The notes beneath the pieces were generated by a model. That model was given only the letters and a program-made list of their open reading frames with translations. It did no database searches and was not told the DNA's origin. Positions 50,376-58,696 of a stretch of DNA of 64,000 nucleotides are shown one piece after another. The stretch is from the NCBI RefSeq assembly GCF_025499465.1, contig NZ_JAIMCA010000003.1, positions 1-64,000 on the forward strand, given 5' to 3'. Position numbers and translations under genes: made by a program. Numbering within the stretch: the stretch's first letter is position 1; every line of letters begins with the position of its first letter. Source of the stretch: Allobosea sp. BH3 (GTDB lineage: Bacteria > Pseudomonadota > Alphaproteobacteria > Rhizobiales > Beijerinckiaceae).

Positions 50376-51014
50376 ATGCGCGGCGCGGCAATCGGCTTGG
50401 CAGGCACGCTCATCCTGTTGCTCGCCCGCTTCCTGACCGCTGTCCGCGGACAATGGGACGGCGTGGCGCCGACGGACGAGCAACGAATCTACTACGCAAA
50501 TCACGCCAGCCACGGCGATTTCGTCCTGATCTGGACGGTCCTGTCGCGCCGCATGCGCCGGGCGACCCGGCCCGTAGCCGCGAGTGACTACTGGCTGAAA
50601 AGCCGCCTTCGGCGTTTCATCGGCTGCGATGTCTTCAACGCCGTGCTTATCGATCGCGAACGGGCGAGCCGGGCGAACGATCCGATCGCCCTGATGACCG
50701 ATGCGCTCGATGCCGGCTCCTCCCTCATCGTCTTTCCGGAAGGAACGCGAAACGGCACCGCCGCGCCGCTCCTGCCGTTCAAGAGCGGGCTGTTCCATCT
50801 GGCGCGTGCGCGGCCGAACATCGTCCTGGTGCCGGTCTGGATCGATAATCTCAACCGCGTCATGCCGAAGGGTGAGTTCGTTCCCATTCCCCTCATCTGC
50901 ACGGTCACCTTCGGCTCCGCGCTTCATATCGCGGGTGGGGAGACCAAGAAGGATTTCCTGGCGAGGGCCGAAGCGGCACTGCTCGCCCTGTCCCCGAAGG
51001 CGAACGCGCGATGA
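50376..51014 (+). CDS. 1-acyl-sn-glycerol-3-phosphate acyltransferase-like (PlsC family)
   Basis: 212 residues with an N-terminal hydrophobic segment. The acyltransferase HX4D motif is NHASHGD, and motif III is FPEGTRNG. Family enzymes acylate lysophosphatidate, a precursor of CDP-diacylglycerol. Its stop overlaps the next gene (ATGA), and CdsA-like and CDP-alcohol phosphotransferase-like genes follow. So an accessory phospholipid route is likely. Confidence 0.88.
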   Translation: MRGAAIGLAGTLILLLARFLTAVRGQWDGVAPTDEQRIYYANHASHGDFVLIWTVLSRRMRRATRPVAASDYWLKSRLRRFIGCDVFNAVLIDRERASRANDPIALMTDALDAGSSLIVFPEGTRNGTAAPLLPFKSGLFHLARARPNIVLVPVWIDNLNRVMPKGEFVPIPLICTVTFGSALHIAGGETKKDFLARAEAALLALSPKANAR

Positions 51015-51961
51015 TCACCCCGCATCCCGATCTCGTGGCGGTTCTGGCCGGAATGCTCGTGGTGCTCGTCGTCGCCTCCAGCATCGGCTACGTGCTGCAG
51101 CGCAGGCTCTCGCCCGATGGCTCCAATGCCGTGGTGGAGAACCTGAACCACCGCATCCGAGCCTGGTGGGTCATGATCGTGCTGATGGGGCTGGCGCTGA
51201 TCGGCGGCAAGTCCGGCGTGACCCTGCTTTTCGCCTTCTGTTCCTTCGCGGCCTTTCGGGAATTCATCACGCTCACCAACACGCGCCGCGCCGACCACTG
51301 GGCGCTGGCAGTCGCCTTCTTCGTCGTGCTGCCGGTGCAGTATTATCTTGTCTGGATCGATTGGTACGGCCTCTACTCGATCTTCATACCGGTCTACGCC
51401 TTCCTGCTGATGCCGATCATCGCCGCGCTGCGCGGCGATACGGACCATTTTCTCGTGCGCATCGCCGAAGTGCAGTGGGCGCTGATGATCTGCGTCTTCT
51501 GCATTTCGCATGTGCCGGCCCTGCTCAGCCTGGAAATTGCCGGCTTCGAGGGGCGCAACGTGCTCCTGATCGCCTATCTCGTCATCGTCGTGCAGATGAG
51601 CGACGTGCTGCAATACGTCTGGGGCAAGCTGATCGGCCGCACCAAGATCGCACCCAGGCTTTCGCCTTCGAAGACGGTCGAGGGCTTCGTCGGCGGGGCG
51701 CTCAGCGCCACAGCCGTTGGCGCGGGCCTGTCCTGGATGACGCCGTTCACGATGCTCCAAGCTGCCTTCCTGTCGCTCGTCATCGTACTGATGGGGTTCT
51801 TCGGCGGGCTCGTCATGTCGGCGATCAAGCGCGATCGCGGCGTCAAGGATTGGGGTCATCTGATTGCCGGCCATGGCGGTTTCATCGATCGGCTCGATTC
51901 TGTGGTGTTCTCGGCCCCGATCTTCTTCCATCTCGTCCGCTACGGGTGGTCGGCCACATGA
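51011..51961 (+). CDS. CdsA-like phosphatidate cytidylyltransferase
   Basis: 316-residue membrane protein. The C-terminal CDP-diacylglycerol synthase signature is visible: SPSKTVEGFVGG, then KRDRGVKDWGHLIAGHGGFIDRLDS. It is somewhat longer than E. coli CdsA in its N-terminal part. Start and stop overlap the neighbours (ATGA at both ends), so it is translationally coupled. Similar genes are found beside YnbA-like phosphotransferases, and this may be an accessory copy separate from the housekeeping enzyme. Confidence 0.85.
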   Translation: MITPHPDLVAVLAGMLVVLVVASSIGYVLQRRLSPDGSNAVVENLNHRIRAWWVMIVLMGLALIGGKSGVTLLFAFCSFAAFREFITLTNTRRADHWALAVAFFVVLPVQYYLVWIDWYGLYSIFIPVYAFLLMPIIAALRGDTDHFLVRIAEVQWALMICVFCISHVPALLSLEIAGFEGRNVLLIAYLVIVVQMSDVLQYVWGKLIGRTKIAPRLSPSKTVEGFVGGALSATAVGAGLSWMTPFTMLQAAFLSLVIVLMGFFGGLVMSAIKRDRGVKDWGHLIAGHGGFIDRLDSVVFSAPIFFHLVRYGWSAT

Positions 51962-52347
51962 ACCCGCCGGTCGCGCGCCTGATGCGAAGCAGCGTCATCC
52001 ATGTCGCTTTCGCCTTCGTCGCGATGGGGAGCTGGGCCGCTTTTGCCAACCGCGCGCATCCGATGCCGGCACCCCTCCAGGCTGGATTGATCCAGGGTGC
52101 GCTGTCGGCCGTCATCACCCTGTTTCTGAAACGCGGCATCGAGGCATTGTCGAAACGTCTTGCCGGCTTCGCTGCGCTTCTGGCTCCACCGCTGATTGCG
52201 GGCCTCGTATCGGCTTGCCTGCTGACAGCCATTCATACTGCAGGTGGCACGCCCGAGATCGCGCGGACGATCGCGCTCCCTCTGACCGTCGCGACCAGCT
52301 ATGCGGCTCTCTACAATTTTTCGCTCTGGCGGGGCAGGGGAGGCTGA
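51958..52347 (+). CDS. Small multi-pass membrane protein of unknown function
   Basis: 129 residues starting at the ATG that overlaps the CdsA-like stop (ATGA). About four hydrophobic segments are visible (HVAFAFVAMGSWAAF, GLIQGALSAVITLF, FAALLAPPLIAGLVSACLL, TIALPLTVATSYAALY). No catalytic motif is seen. Its tight position between CdsA-like and CDP-alcohol phosphotransferase genes suggests a subunit, flippase-like or regulatory role in the same lipid pathway, which is speculation. Confidence 0.75.
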   Translation: MNPPVARLMRSSVIHVAFAFVAMGSWAAFANRAHPMPAPLQAGLIQGALSAVITLFLKRGIEALSKRLAGFAALLAPPLIAGLVSACLLTAIHTAGGTPEIARTIALPLTVATSYAALYNFSLWRGRGG

Positions 52348-52350
52348 ACC

Positions 52351-52992
52351 GTGGCCCAGGACGAGAATCGACGACCCCTCGCGAGCCGCAATTCGGGCTG
52401 GGCCCGCACGATCGCGCGCCGGCTGAGCGCGGCCTCCGTCACGCCGAACCAGATCTCGATGGCGAGCATGGTCATGGCGGCAATCGCCGGCTCCTGCTTC
52501 TGGCTGGCAGGCACCGTGAATCCCGGATCGCGTATCGTCTTGCTTCTGGGCGCGGCGCTGTTCTGCCAGTTTCGGCTGCTCTGCAACCTCTTCGACGGAA
52601 TGGTGGCGATCGAGGGTGGCAAGCAGGAGCCTGACGGGCCGTTCTGGAACGAATTCCCGGATCGTGTCGCCGACATCCTGATCTTCGTCGGCGCCGGCTA
52701 TGGGGCCGGCGTGCCGGCGCTGGGCTGGGCAGCGGCCGGGCTCGCCGTGCTCACCGCCTACACGCGCGAACTCGGCCGTGCCTGCGGGCTGCCTGCCGAT
52801 TTCTCCGGCCCGATGGCCAAGCAGCACCGCATGGCGACGATCACCGGGGCCGCGCTGCTGTCGCTCGTGGAGCCGCTTTGGCGCGGCCACAACGAGGTCC
52901 TGACCGCCGCTCTCTGGCTCATAGCCGCAGGCGCAGCCGTGACCACCGTCAAGCGGGCCGGCAATATCGTTCGCTCCCTGCGGGCGCGCTGA
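52351..52992 (+). CDS. CDP-alcohol phosphatidyltransferase-like protein with variant active-site motif
   Basis: 213 residues from a GTG at 52351. The family motif DxxDGxxAR(x8)GxxxDxxxD reads here as NLFDGMVAIEGGKQEPDGPF followed by WNEFPD. Compared with the canonical form, the first Asp is Asn, Arg is Ile and the third Asp is Asn, while the second and fourth Asp remain. I recall YnbA-type proteins having such changes, which fits the YnbB/CdsA-like neighbour. Membrane-spanning segments are present around the motif. It may use an unusual substrate or lack classical transferase activity. Confidence 0.8.
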   Translation: MAQDENRRPLASRNSGWARTIARRLSAASVTPNQISMASMVMAAIAGSCFWLAGTVNPGSRIVLLLGAALFCQFRLLCNLFDGMVAIEGGKQEPDGPFWNEFPDRVADILIFVGAGYGAGVPALGWAAAGLAVLTAYTRELGRACGLPADFSGPMAKQHRMATITGAALLSLVEPLWRGHNEVLTAALWLIAAGAAVTTVKRAGNIVRSLRAR

Positions 52993-53077
52993 GGCGGCTC
53001 GCGCGTCGCGCATCGTTCCGGTTTCGGCCGGGCTCGCCTTCGGCCCGAAGTTGCGCCGGCTGTCTACGAAGCTCGCG

Positions 53078-54010
53078 CTAGAAATTCACCTTGTCGGCGC
53101 CCTTGAGCTGCAGCACCTCGCGGGCATCGTCCGGGGTCGCAACCTCCAGGCCGAGCCCCTCGATGATCTTGCGAGCCGCGCGGACCTGGTCGGCGTTGGA
53201 TTTGGCGAGCTGGCCCGGACCGAGCCAGAGCGAATCCTCCAGGCCGACGCGCAGATTGCCGCCCATCGAGACCGCCATCGCCGCGATCGGGAGCTGATGC
53301 CGGCCGGCGCCGAGCACCGACCATTGATAGGCGTCGCCGAACAGCCGGTCGGCCGTGCGCTTCATATGCGCGACGTCCTCGGGATGCGGGCCGATGCCGC
53401 CGAGGATGCCGAAGACCGACTGGACGAAGAAGGGCGGTTTCACCAGCCCGCGATCGACGAAATGGGCCAGCGTGTAGAGATGACCGATATCGTAACACTC
53501 GATCTCGAAGCGAGTGTTGTTCTCGGCGCAGGTGGTCAGGATGTTCTCGATATCCTGGAAGGTGTTCTTGAAGATCCGGTCCTTGGAGCCTTCCAGATAG
53601 GGCCGCTCCCAGTCGTGCTCGAAATCCTTGAAGCGGGCGAGCATTGGATAGAGGCCGAAATTCATCGAGCCCATGTTGAGCGAGGCGACCTCGGGCTTGA
53701 AATAGGCGCAGGGCTGCAACCGCTCCTCGACGCCCATGGTCGGGGCGCCGCCAGTGGTGATGTTGATGACGCAGTTCGAGCGCTGCTTGATCACCTTCAG
53801 GAAGGGCTCGAAGGCCTCGGGCGACTGGTCGGGCTGGCCTGTTTTCGGATTGCGCGCATGAACGTGGACGAGGGCTGCGCCGGCTTCCGCCGCGCCGACG
53901 GCCGCATCGATGATCTCGTCCGGCGTTACCGGCAGATGCGGCGACATCGAAGGCGTGTGGATCGCGCCGGTGACCGCGCAGGTGATGATGACTTTGCGGT
54001 TCTTCGCCAT
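53078..54010 (-). CDS. BKACE-family beta-keto acid cleavage enzyme
   Basis: 310 residues beginning MAKNRKVIITCAVTGAIHTP, the fixed opening of the DUF849/BKACE family. Metal ligands HVHAR appear near residue 47 and a conserved VGLEDSLW late. These enzymes split beta-keto acids with acetyl-CoA into a CoA ester and acetoacetate. The next gene upstream encodes a lambda-crystallin-type dehydrogenase that could supply the beta-keto acid, as in carnitine or 3-hydroxy acid breakdown. The exact substrate is not set by sequence. Confidence 0.88.
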   Translation of the reverse strand: MAKNRKVIITCAVTGAIHTPSMSPHLPVTPDEIIDAAVGAAEAGAALVHVHARNPKTGQPDQSPEAFEPFLKVIKQRSNCVINITTGGAPTMGVEERLQPCAYFKPEVASLNMGSMNFGLYPMLARFKDFEHDWERPYLEGSKDRIFKNTFQDIENILTTCAENNTRFEIECYDIGHLYTLAHFVDRGLVKPPFFVQSVFGILGGIGPHPEDVAHMKRTADRLFGDAYQWSVLGAGRHQLPIAAMAVSMGGNLRVGLEDSLWLGPGQLAKSNADQVRAARKIIEGLGLEVATPDDAREVLQLKGADKVNF

Positions 54011-54054
54011 GTTCGGCCCTTTCTCAGATCGTCGAATGAATGAATGGCGTCAGC

Positions 54055-54141
54055 GTCATTGCGAGCATAGCGAAGCAATCCAGGAGGGCTCGCTCGACGG
54101 CCCCTGGACTACGTCGTCGGCTGCGCCTCCTCGCAATGACG
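54055..54141. repeat. REP-like intergenic element (CGTCATTGCGAG type)
   Basis: CGTCATTGCGAG (54055-54066) and CTCGCAATGACG (54130-54141) are perfect 12-bp inverted ends around an element that includes AGCGAAGCAATCCAG. This form is common between genes in Bradyrhizobium-like genomes. It lies between BKACE and dehydrogenase genes of one operon. Confidence 0.8.
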
Positions 54142-54151
54142 GCCGAGATGG

Positions 54152-55090
54152 TCATACCGGCTTGCGCGCCGATGCGCGCTTGTGGGCTTGCAGCGCGGCC
54201 AGCCTTGTGTCGCGCCACTCGCTCAGATGCCTGACGCGCTCGGCCGATTGGGTGCCGGGCCACTCGCTCATCACGGTCGCGACCGTCTCAGGTCCGAACG
54301 GATCGACTCCTCCGGCCTCCGGCTGCATCCGGGCGAGCGAGGCGCCGTAGCGCGTGCAGTAGTCCGGAATGCCGCCGGGCGCGTTGAGTTCGATCGTCTC
54401 GAACGGCCCCATGAAGGACCAGCGCAGCCCGAGCCCGTCACGGATCGTCTTGTCGACGTCTTCCGCACTCGCGACCCCTTCGCCGACGAGCCGGAACGCC
54501 TCCGCCAGCAGCACCGCCTGGAGCCGGTTCAGCACGAAGCCGGGCTTTTCCTTGCGCAGCATGATCGGCACCTGCCCGGCCTGTTCGTAGAGCGCCTTGG
54601 CCCGCTCGACGACCGCCGGATCGGTCCAGGGCGCGGGGGCTAGTTCGACGATCGGCACGAGATGCGGCGGGTTCACCGGATGGGCGACGAGGCAGCGCGC
54701 CCGACCTTTCAGGCTTTCACTGAACACCGAGGCCATGATGAAGGAGGTCGAAGAGGCGAGGATGGTGGAGGAGGGCGCGAGTGCATCCATTTCCGCGAAC
54801 AACTTCTGCTTGGCCTCGACGGTTTCCGGCCCGTTCTCTTGAACCAGATCGGCTCCCTGCAACGCGTCTGCCAACCCGGAGGCAACGCGGATGCGGACCA
54901 GCGAGCCCTTGGGATCGGCCACGAGGCCATGGCTGGCGAGCTCTTCCAGATTGGTGCCGATATGCGCCCGCGCCGCCTCGGCAGCGCCGGGCGCGACGTC
55001 ATGCAGCGCGACCTCGAAGCCATGACTGGCGAAGACGGTGGCCCAGGCACGGCCGATCAGGCCCGAGCCGACGATGGCGATCTTGGTCAT
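54152..55090 (-). CDS. Lambda-crystallin-type 3-hydroxyacyl-CoA/3-hydroxy acid dehydrogenase
   Basis: 312 residues. The Rossmann NAD motif GSGLIGRAWATVFASHGFEV opens the protein, followed by QENGPET, ASSTSFIM, AHPVNPPHLVPIVEL and EKPGFVLNRLQ, with high likeness to CRYL1-type gulonate dehydrogenases. Bacterial relatives oxidise 3-hydroxy acids such as L-carnitine or gulonate. The neighbouring BKACE gene suggests it makes a beta-keto acid, the BKACE substrate. It belongs to the minus-strand operon that starts at the binding protein at 59959. Confidence 0.88.
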   Translation of the reverse strand: MTKIAIVGSGLIGRAWATVFASHGFEVALHDVAPGAAEAARAHIGTNLEELASHGLVADPKGSLVRIRVASGLADALQGADLVQENGPETVEAKQKLFAEMDALAPSSTILASSTSFIMASVFSESLKGRARCLVAHPVNPPHLVPIVELAPAPWTDPAVVERAKALYEQAGQVPIMLRKEKPGFVLNRLQAVLLAEAFRLVGEGVASAEDVDKTIRDGLGLRWSFMGPFETIELNAPGGIPDYCTRYGASLARMQPEAGGVDPFGPETVATVMSEWPGTQSAERVRHLSEWRDTRLAALQAHKRASARKPV

Positions 55091-55124
55091 GCGCTATCCT
55101 TGGTGAGACGCTTTCCGTCGGGGG

Positions 55125-57650
55125 TCACAGCCACAACACCTGCCGCCTGAGCGCGAGGTCCTGGCTCAGCGCGCGCGACGGGCCGGTATGGACGACGCTG
55201 CCGCGCTCCAGCACGACCGTGCGGTCCGACAGCGCCAGCGCCAGATCGAGATGATGGTCGACGATCACGATGGCGATCTCCTGCCGCAGCTTGTCGAAGG
55301 CCTCGAACAACTCCTCGACGACGGCCGGAGCGAGGCCCTCGAAGGGCTCGTCCAGCAGCAGCACGCGGGTGTCGCCGGACAGCGCGCGCGCCACCGCGAC
55401 CATCTGCTGTTCGCCGCCGGAGAGGTAGTCCGCCGGCGAATGCCAGCGCTGCTTGATGCGCGGGAAGAAGGAGAAGATCTTCTCGTCCTCCCAGCGCGTG
55501 CCGTTGCCTGTCAGGCGCTTGAGCCGGCCGAGCTCCATGTTGTCCTTGACGCTCATGCCGGCGAAGAGGCCGCGGCCTTGCGGTACATAGGCGATGCCGG
55601 CCCGCGCGATCGCGGCGGGCGGGCGACCGGCGATGTCGTCTCCCGCGAGCGTGATGCTGCCCGAGGCCGGCGGGGCGATGCCGGTGACCGTCTTCAGCAG
55701 GGTCGACTTGCCGGCGCCGTTGCGGCCGAGCAGGGCGACGATCTCGTTCTCGTGGACGTCGAAGGAGACCTGCCGGAGGATATGGCTCTTGTCATAGAAG
55801 GTGTCGACCTTGTCGAGCCCGAGCAGCACGCTCTCGCGCGCCGCGCTCTGGCGCGGCTTCTCAGCGAGCGCATGGGCACCCGAGCCGATATAGACCTCCT
55901 GCACGCGCGGCGAGGAACGCGCATCCTCGACGGTGCCGTCCACCAGCACGGAGCCCTCGTTCATCACCGTGACATGGTCGGCGATGGCGAAGACGCGGTC
56001 GATGTCGTGCTCGACGAGCAGCACAGGCAGGTCGGTCGAGATCGACTTGATCAGGTTGCCGACGCGCTCGCGCTCGGCCGCCGCGAGTCCCGCCAGCGGT
56101 TCGTCGAGCAGCAGCACGCGCGGCTTGGTCGCGAGCGCCAGCGACATGTCGAGCAGGCGTTGGCCGCCATAGCTGAGCGAGCCAGCTTCCGCCGTCTCGA
56201 TGCCGCGCAGGCCCATCGTCTCGATCACGGTCTTCGTCTGAGCCGAAACCTCCGACAAGGCGCCGGCCGAGCGCCAGAAGCCGAAGCGCTCGGGCGCGCG
56301 TGCCTGTACGGCCAGCCGAACGTTCTCCTCGACCGAGAGCGTGGGGAACAGGTTGGTGATCTGGAAGGCGCGCCCGATGCCGGCCTGGGTGATCGCCTCC
56401 GGCGAGAGCCCGCCGATCTGGCGCTCGCGCAGGCGCACCTCGCCGCGGTCGGGCGCGAACAGCCCCGAGATCAGGTTGAAGGCGGTGGTCTTGCCGGCGC
56501 CGTTGGGGCCGATCAGTGCATGCAGGCGGCGGTCGGCCATCTTTAGGTCGACATTCTCGACCGCTTTGATGCCCCCGAAGCTCTTGGCGAGCCCGGTCGC
56601 GGTCAAAATCGCGCCGTCGCCGGCATCGGCCGGCTTCATGAAGTCCGGCAGCGTGACCGTGCCGGCCTTGCGCTCGGACATGGCGGCATCGCCCGCCACC
56701 TGCTTGCGGAAGGGCCGCAGCAGCCGCTCGCCGACGCCGACGAGGCCGGTCGGAGAGAACACGATGAAGGCTACGAAGAGCAGGCCGAACCAGAACAGCC
56801 AGTTCGGCGTCACGCTGGAGAGGTAGTCGCGGAAAATGACGAAGAAGAGCGCACCCAGCGCCGGCCCCAGGAAGGAGCGCATGCCGCCGATGACGACCAT
56901 CGCGAGCAGTTCGCCGGAGAAGGCGACCGAGATCGGCTCAGCCGAGGTCATGCGGTTGTTGAACAGCAGGAGCGTGCCGGCAAGCCCCGTCAGCGCCGCC
57001 GAGAGCGTGAAGGCGATCAGCTTGTAGCGGTCGGTCGCATAGCCGAGGAAGCGCGCGCGCTGCTCGTTCTCGCGGATCGCGACCAGAACGGTGCCGACCG
57101 GCGAGCGGTGGAAGCGCCAGAGCCCGTAGACGACGGCCATGCCGATGGCAGCGACGAGGACATAGAAGCTCGCCGCCTGCTCGAAATCGATGCCGAGGAA
57201 GAGCGGCCGCCTGATGCCGCCGAGCCCGTCCTCGCCGCCCGTCACCGCCGTCCAGCGGAAGGCGACGGAATAGGTCATGGCGGCGAGTGCCAGCGTCAGC
57301 AGCGAAAAATAGACGCCCTTGCGACGCAGGATCAGCGCACCGAAGGCGAAGGCGATCAGTCCGACGAAGGCGACACCCAGCAGGATCGGCAGGGCGAACT
57401 GGCCGGGCATCAGGTTGCGCTGGAGCAGCCCGGCCGCATAGGCGGCGAGCCCGAACCAGGCGCCATGGCCGAAGGAGACAAGGCCCGTCGTGCCGACGAG
57501 GATGTTCAGCGCCATGCAGGCGATGGCGAAGACGACGATCTCCGTCGCAGATGTCGTGCCGAGCCCGATGAAATGCATCAGGAAGGGCAGGGCGACGAGG
57601 CCTGCGGCGGCGATAAGGAGGGGCGCGAGGTCGCGTTGGCTTTGCGTCAT
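55125..57650 (-). CDS. Fused Liv permease and two ABC ATPases (LivM-LivG-LivF in one chain)
   Basis: 841 residues in one uninterrupted frame. Residues 1-310 match LivM (NILVGTTGLVSFGHGAWFGLAAY; coupling segment IRENEQRARFLGY). From about 345 a LivG-like ATPase begins, with Walker A GPNGAGKTT at 381, signature LSYGGQRLLDM and Walker B VLLLDEPLAG. From about 608 a LivF-like ATPase follows, with Walker A GRNGAGKST, signature LSGGEQQMVAVA and Walker B VLLLDEPFEG. Linkers of about 30 residues join them. In the two other Liv systems of this window, these parts are separate genes. With LivH and the binding protein it would form a full importer in just three chains. Confidence 0.92.
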   Translation of the reverse strand: MTQSQRDLAPLLIAAAGLVALPFLMHFIGLGTTSATEIVVFAIACMALNILVGTTGLVSFGHGAWFGLAAYAAGLLQRNLMPGQFALPILLGVAFVGLIAFAFGALILRRKGVYFSLLTLALAAMTYSVAFRWTAVTGGEDGLGGIRRPLFLGIDFEQAASFYVLVAAIGMAVVYGLWRFHRSPVGTVLVAIRENEQRARFLGYATDRYKLIAFTLSAALTGLAGTLLLFNNRMTSAEPISVAFSGELLAMVVIGGMRSFLGPALGALFFVIFRDYLSSVTPNWLFWFGLLFVAFIVFSPTGLVGVGERLLRPFRKQVAGDAAMSERKAGTVTLPDFMKPADAGDGAILTATGLAKSFGGIKAVENVDLKMADRRLHALIGPNGAGKTTAFNLISGLFAPDRGEVRLRERQIGGLSPEAITQAGIGRAFQITNLFPTLSVEENVRLAVQARAPERFGFWRSAGALSEVSAQTKTVIETMGLRGIETAEAGSLSYGGQRLLDMSLALATKPRVLLLDEPLAGLAAAERERVGNLIKSISTDLPVLLVEHDIDRVFAIADHVTVMNEGSVLVDGTVEDARSSPRVQEVYIGSGAHALAEKPRQSAARESVLLGLDKVDTFYDKSHILRQVSFDVHENEIVALLGRNGAGKSTLLKTVTGIAPPASGSITLAGDDIAGRPPAAIARAGIAYVPQGRGLFAGMSVKDNMELGRLKRLTGNGTRWEDEKIFSFFPRIKQRWHSPADYLSGGEQQMVAVARALSGDTRVLLLDEPFEGLAPAVVEELFEAFDKLRQEIAIVIVDHHLDLALALSDRTVVLERGSVVHTGPSRALSQDLALRRQVLWL

Positions 57651-57657
57651 CGCGGCC

Positions 57658-58533
57658 TCACTCGAAGCGCTGGATGCGTTCGCCGAACAGGCCGCGCGGC
57701 CGGAACAGCAGGACGAGGAGCATCATCAGATAGATCACCGCGGTCGACCATTGCGTGTAGCCGAGCCCGATCGTGATGCCCTTGACGAGGCCGACCATCA
57801 GGGCGGCCACGACGACGCCCCAGAACGAGCCGAGCCCGCCGATGACGACGACGACGAAGGCCGGTGTGATGATCTCCTGGCCCATGGCCGGGTGGATCGA
57901 GTAGATCGGCGCCAGCAGCACGCCTGCGAGCCCGGCAAGCCCGATTCCGATGCCCGCCACCGCGACCATGTAGGGCTGCAGCGAGATGCCGAGCGCGCCG
58001 ACCATGTCGGGGTTCTGCACGCCGGCCCGCACGACCCGGCCGAAGGCGGTGCGCTGGAGCAGGAACCAGAGGCCGAGCACGCAGGCCGCTGCGATCAGCA
58101 GCAGCATCGCCCGGTAGCGCGAATAGATGAAGTCGCCGATGAAGATCTGGCCGCGCAGGCTCGGCGGGATCGAGAAGGAGAGCGGCGGCGCGCCGAAGAT
58201 CATGCGCAGGCTCTGCTCGGCGACCATGGCGAGGCCGAAGGTGAGCAGCAGCGAGAGGATGGGGTCCGAGCGGTAGAAGCGCTGAAAGAGCCCGCGCTCG
58301 ACGACGATGCCGATCAGCGCGACCAGAACGGGCGAGGCGACCATCGCACCACCGAAGCCGATATGCGGCGCCAGCACGATCGTGAGATAGGCGCCGATCG
58401 CATAGAAGGCGCCATGCGCCAGGTTGACGATGCCGCCCAGCGAAAAGATCAGCGACAGGCCGAGCGCGATCAGGAGGTAATAGACCCCGTCGAGCAGCCC
58501 GTTCAGCACCTGCTGGATGAAGAGGGTGAGCAA
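57658..58533 (-). CDS. livH: LivH-type ABC transporter permease
   Basis: 291 residues from a TTG start at 58533 (AAGG upstream). LivH hallmark LGGIVNLAHGAFYAIGAYL is present, and the coupling segment near residue 185 reads GVQNPDMVGALGI. It ends 7 bases before the fusion permease/ATPase start and completes the channel with its LivM part. Confidence 0.9.
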   Translation of the reverse strand: MLTLFIQQVLNGLLDGVYYLLIALGLSLIFSLGGIVNLAHGAFYAIGAYLTIVLAPHIGFGGAMVASPVLVALIGIVVERGLFQRFYRSDPILSLLLTFGLAMVAEQSLRMIFGAPPLSFSIPPSLRGQIFIGDFIYSRYRAMLLLIAAACVLGLWFLLQRTAFGRVVRAGVQNPDMVGALGISLQPYMVAVAGIGIGLAGLAGVLLAPIYSIHPAMGQEIITPAFVVVVIGGLGSFWGVVVAALMVGLVKGITIGLGYTQWSTAVIYLMMLLVLLFRPRGLFGERIQRFE

Positions 58534-58583
58534 GGGTTCGCCTTTGTCCGGGGTGTGCGATGAGGCGATTGGTCGGATCGAGC

Positions 58584-58687
58584 CGTCATGCTCTGGCTTG
58601 ACCCGAGCATCTCAGGCCGGAGAAGGCGCCGAGAGCCTTCTCGTCTCGAGATTCTCGGGCGGCGCGTCGCGCCGCCCGAGAATGACG
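58584..58687. repeat. REP-like intergenic element with strong inner stem
   Basis: CGTCATGCTCTGGCTTGACC at 58584 and ...CCGAGAATGACG ending at 58687 form the outer ends. Inside, ATTCTCGGGCGGCGC (58651-58665) and GCGCCGCCCGAGAAT (58669-58683) form a perfect 15-bp stem with a 3-base loop. It lies between the binding-protein gene and LivH on the minus strand, where it may lower downstream expression. Confidence 0.75.
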
Positions 58688-58696
58688 CTGGAGCGA

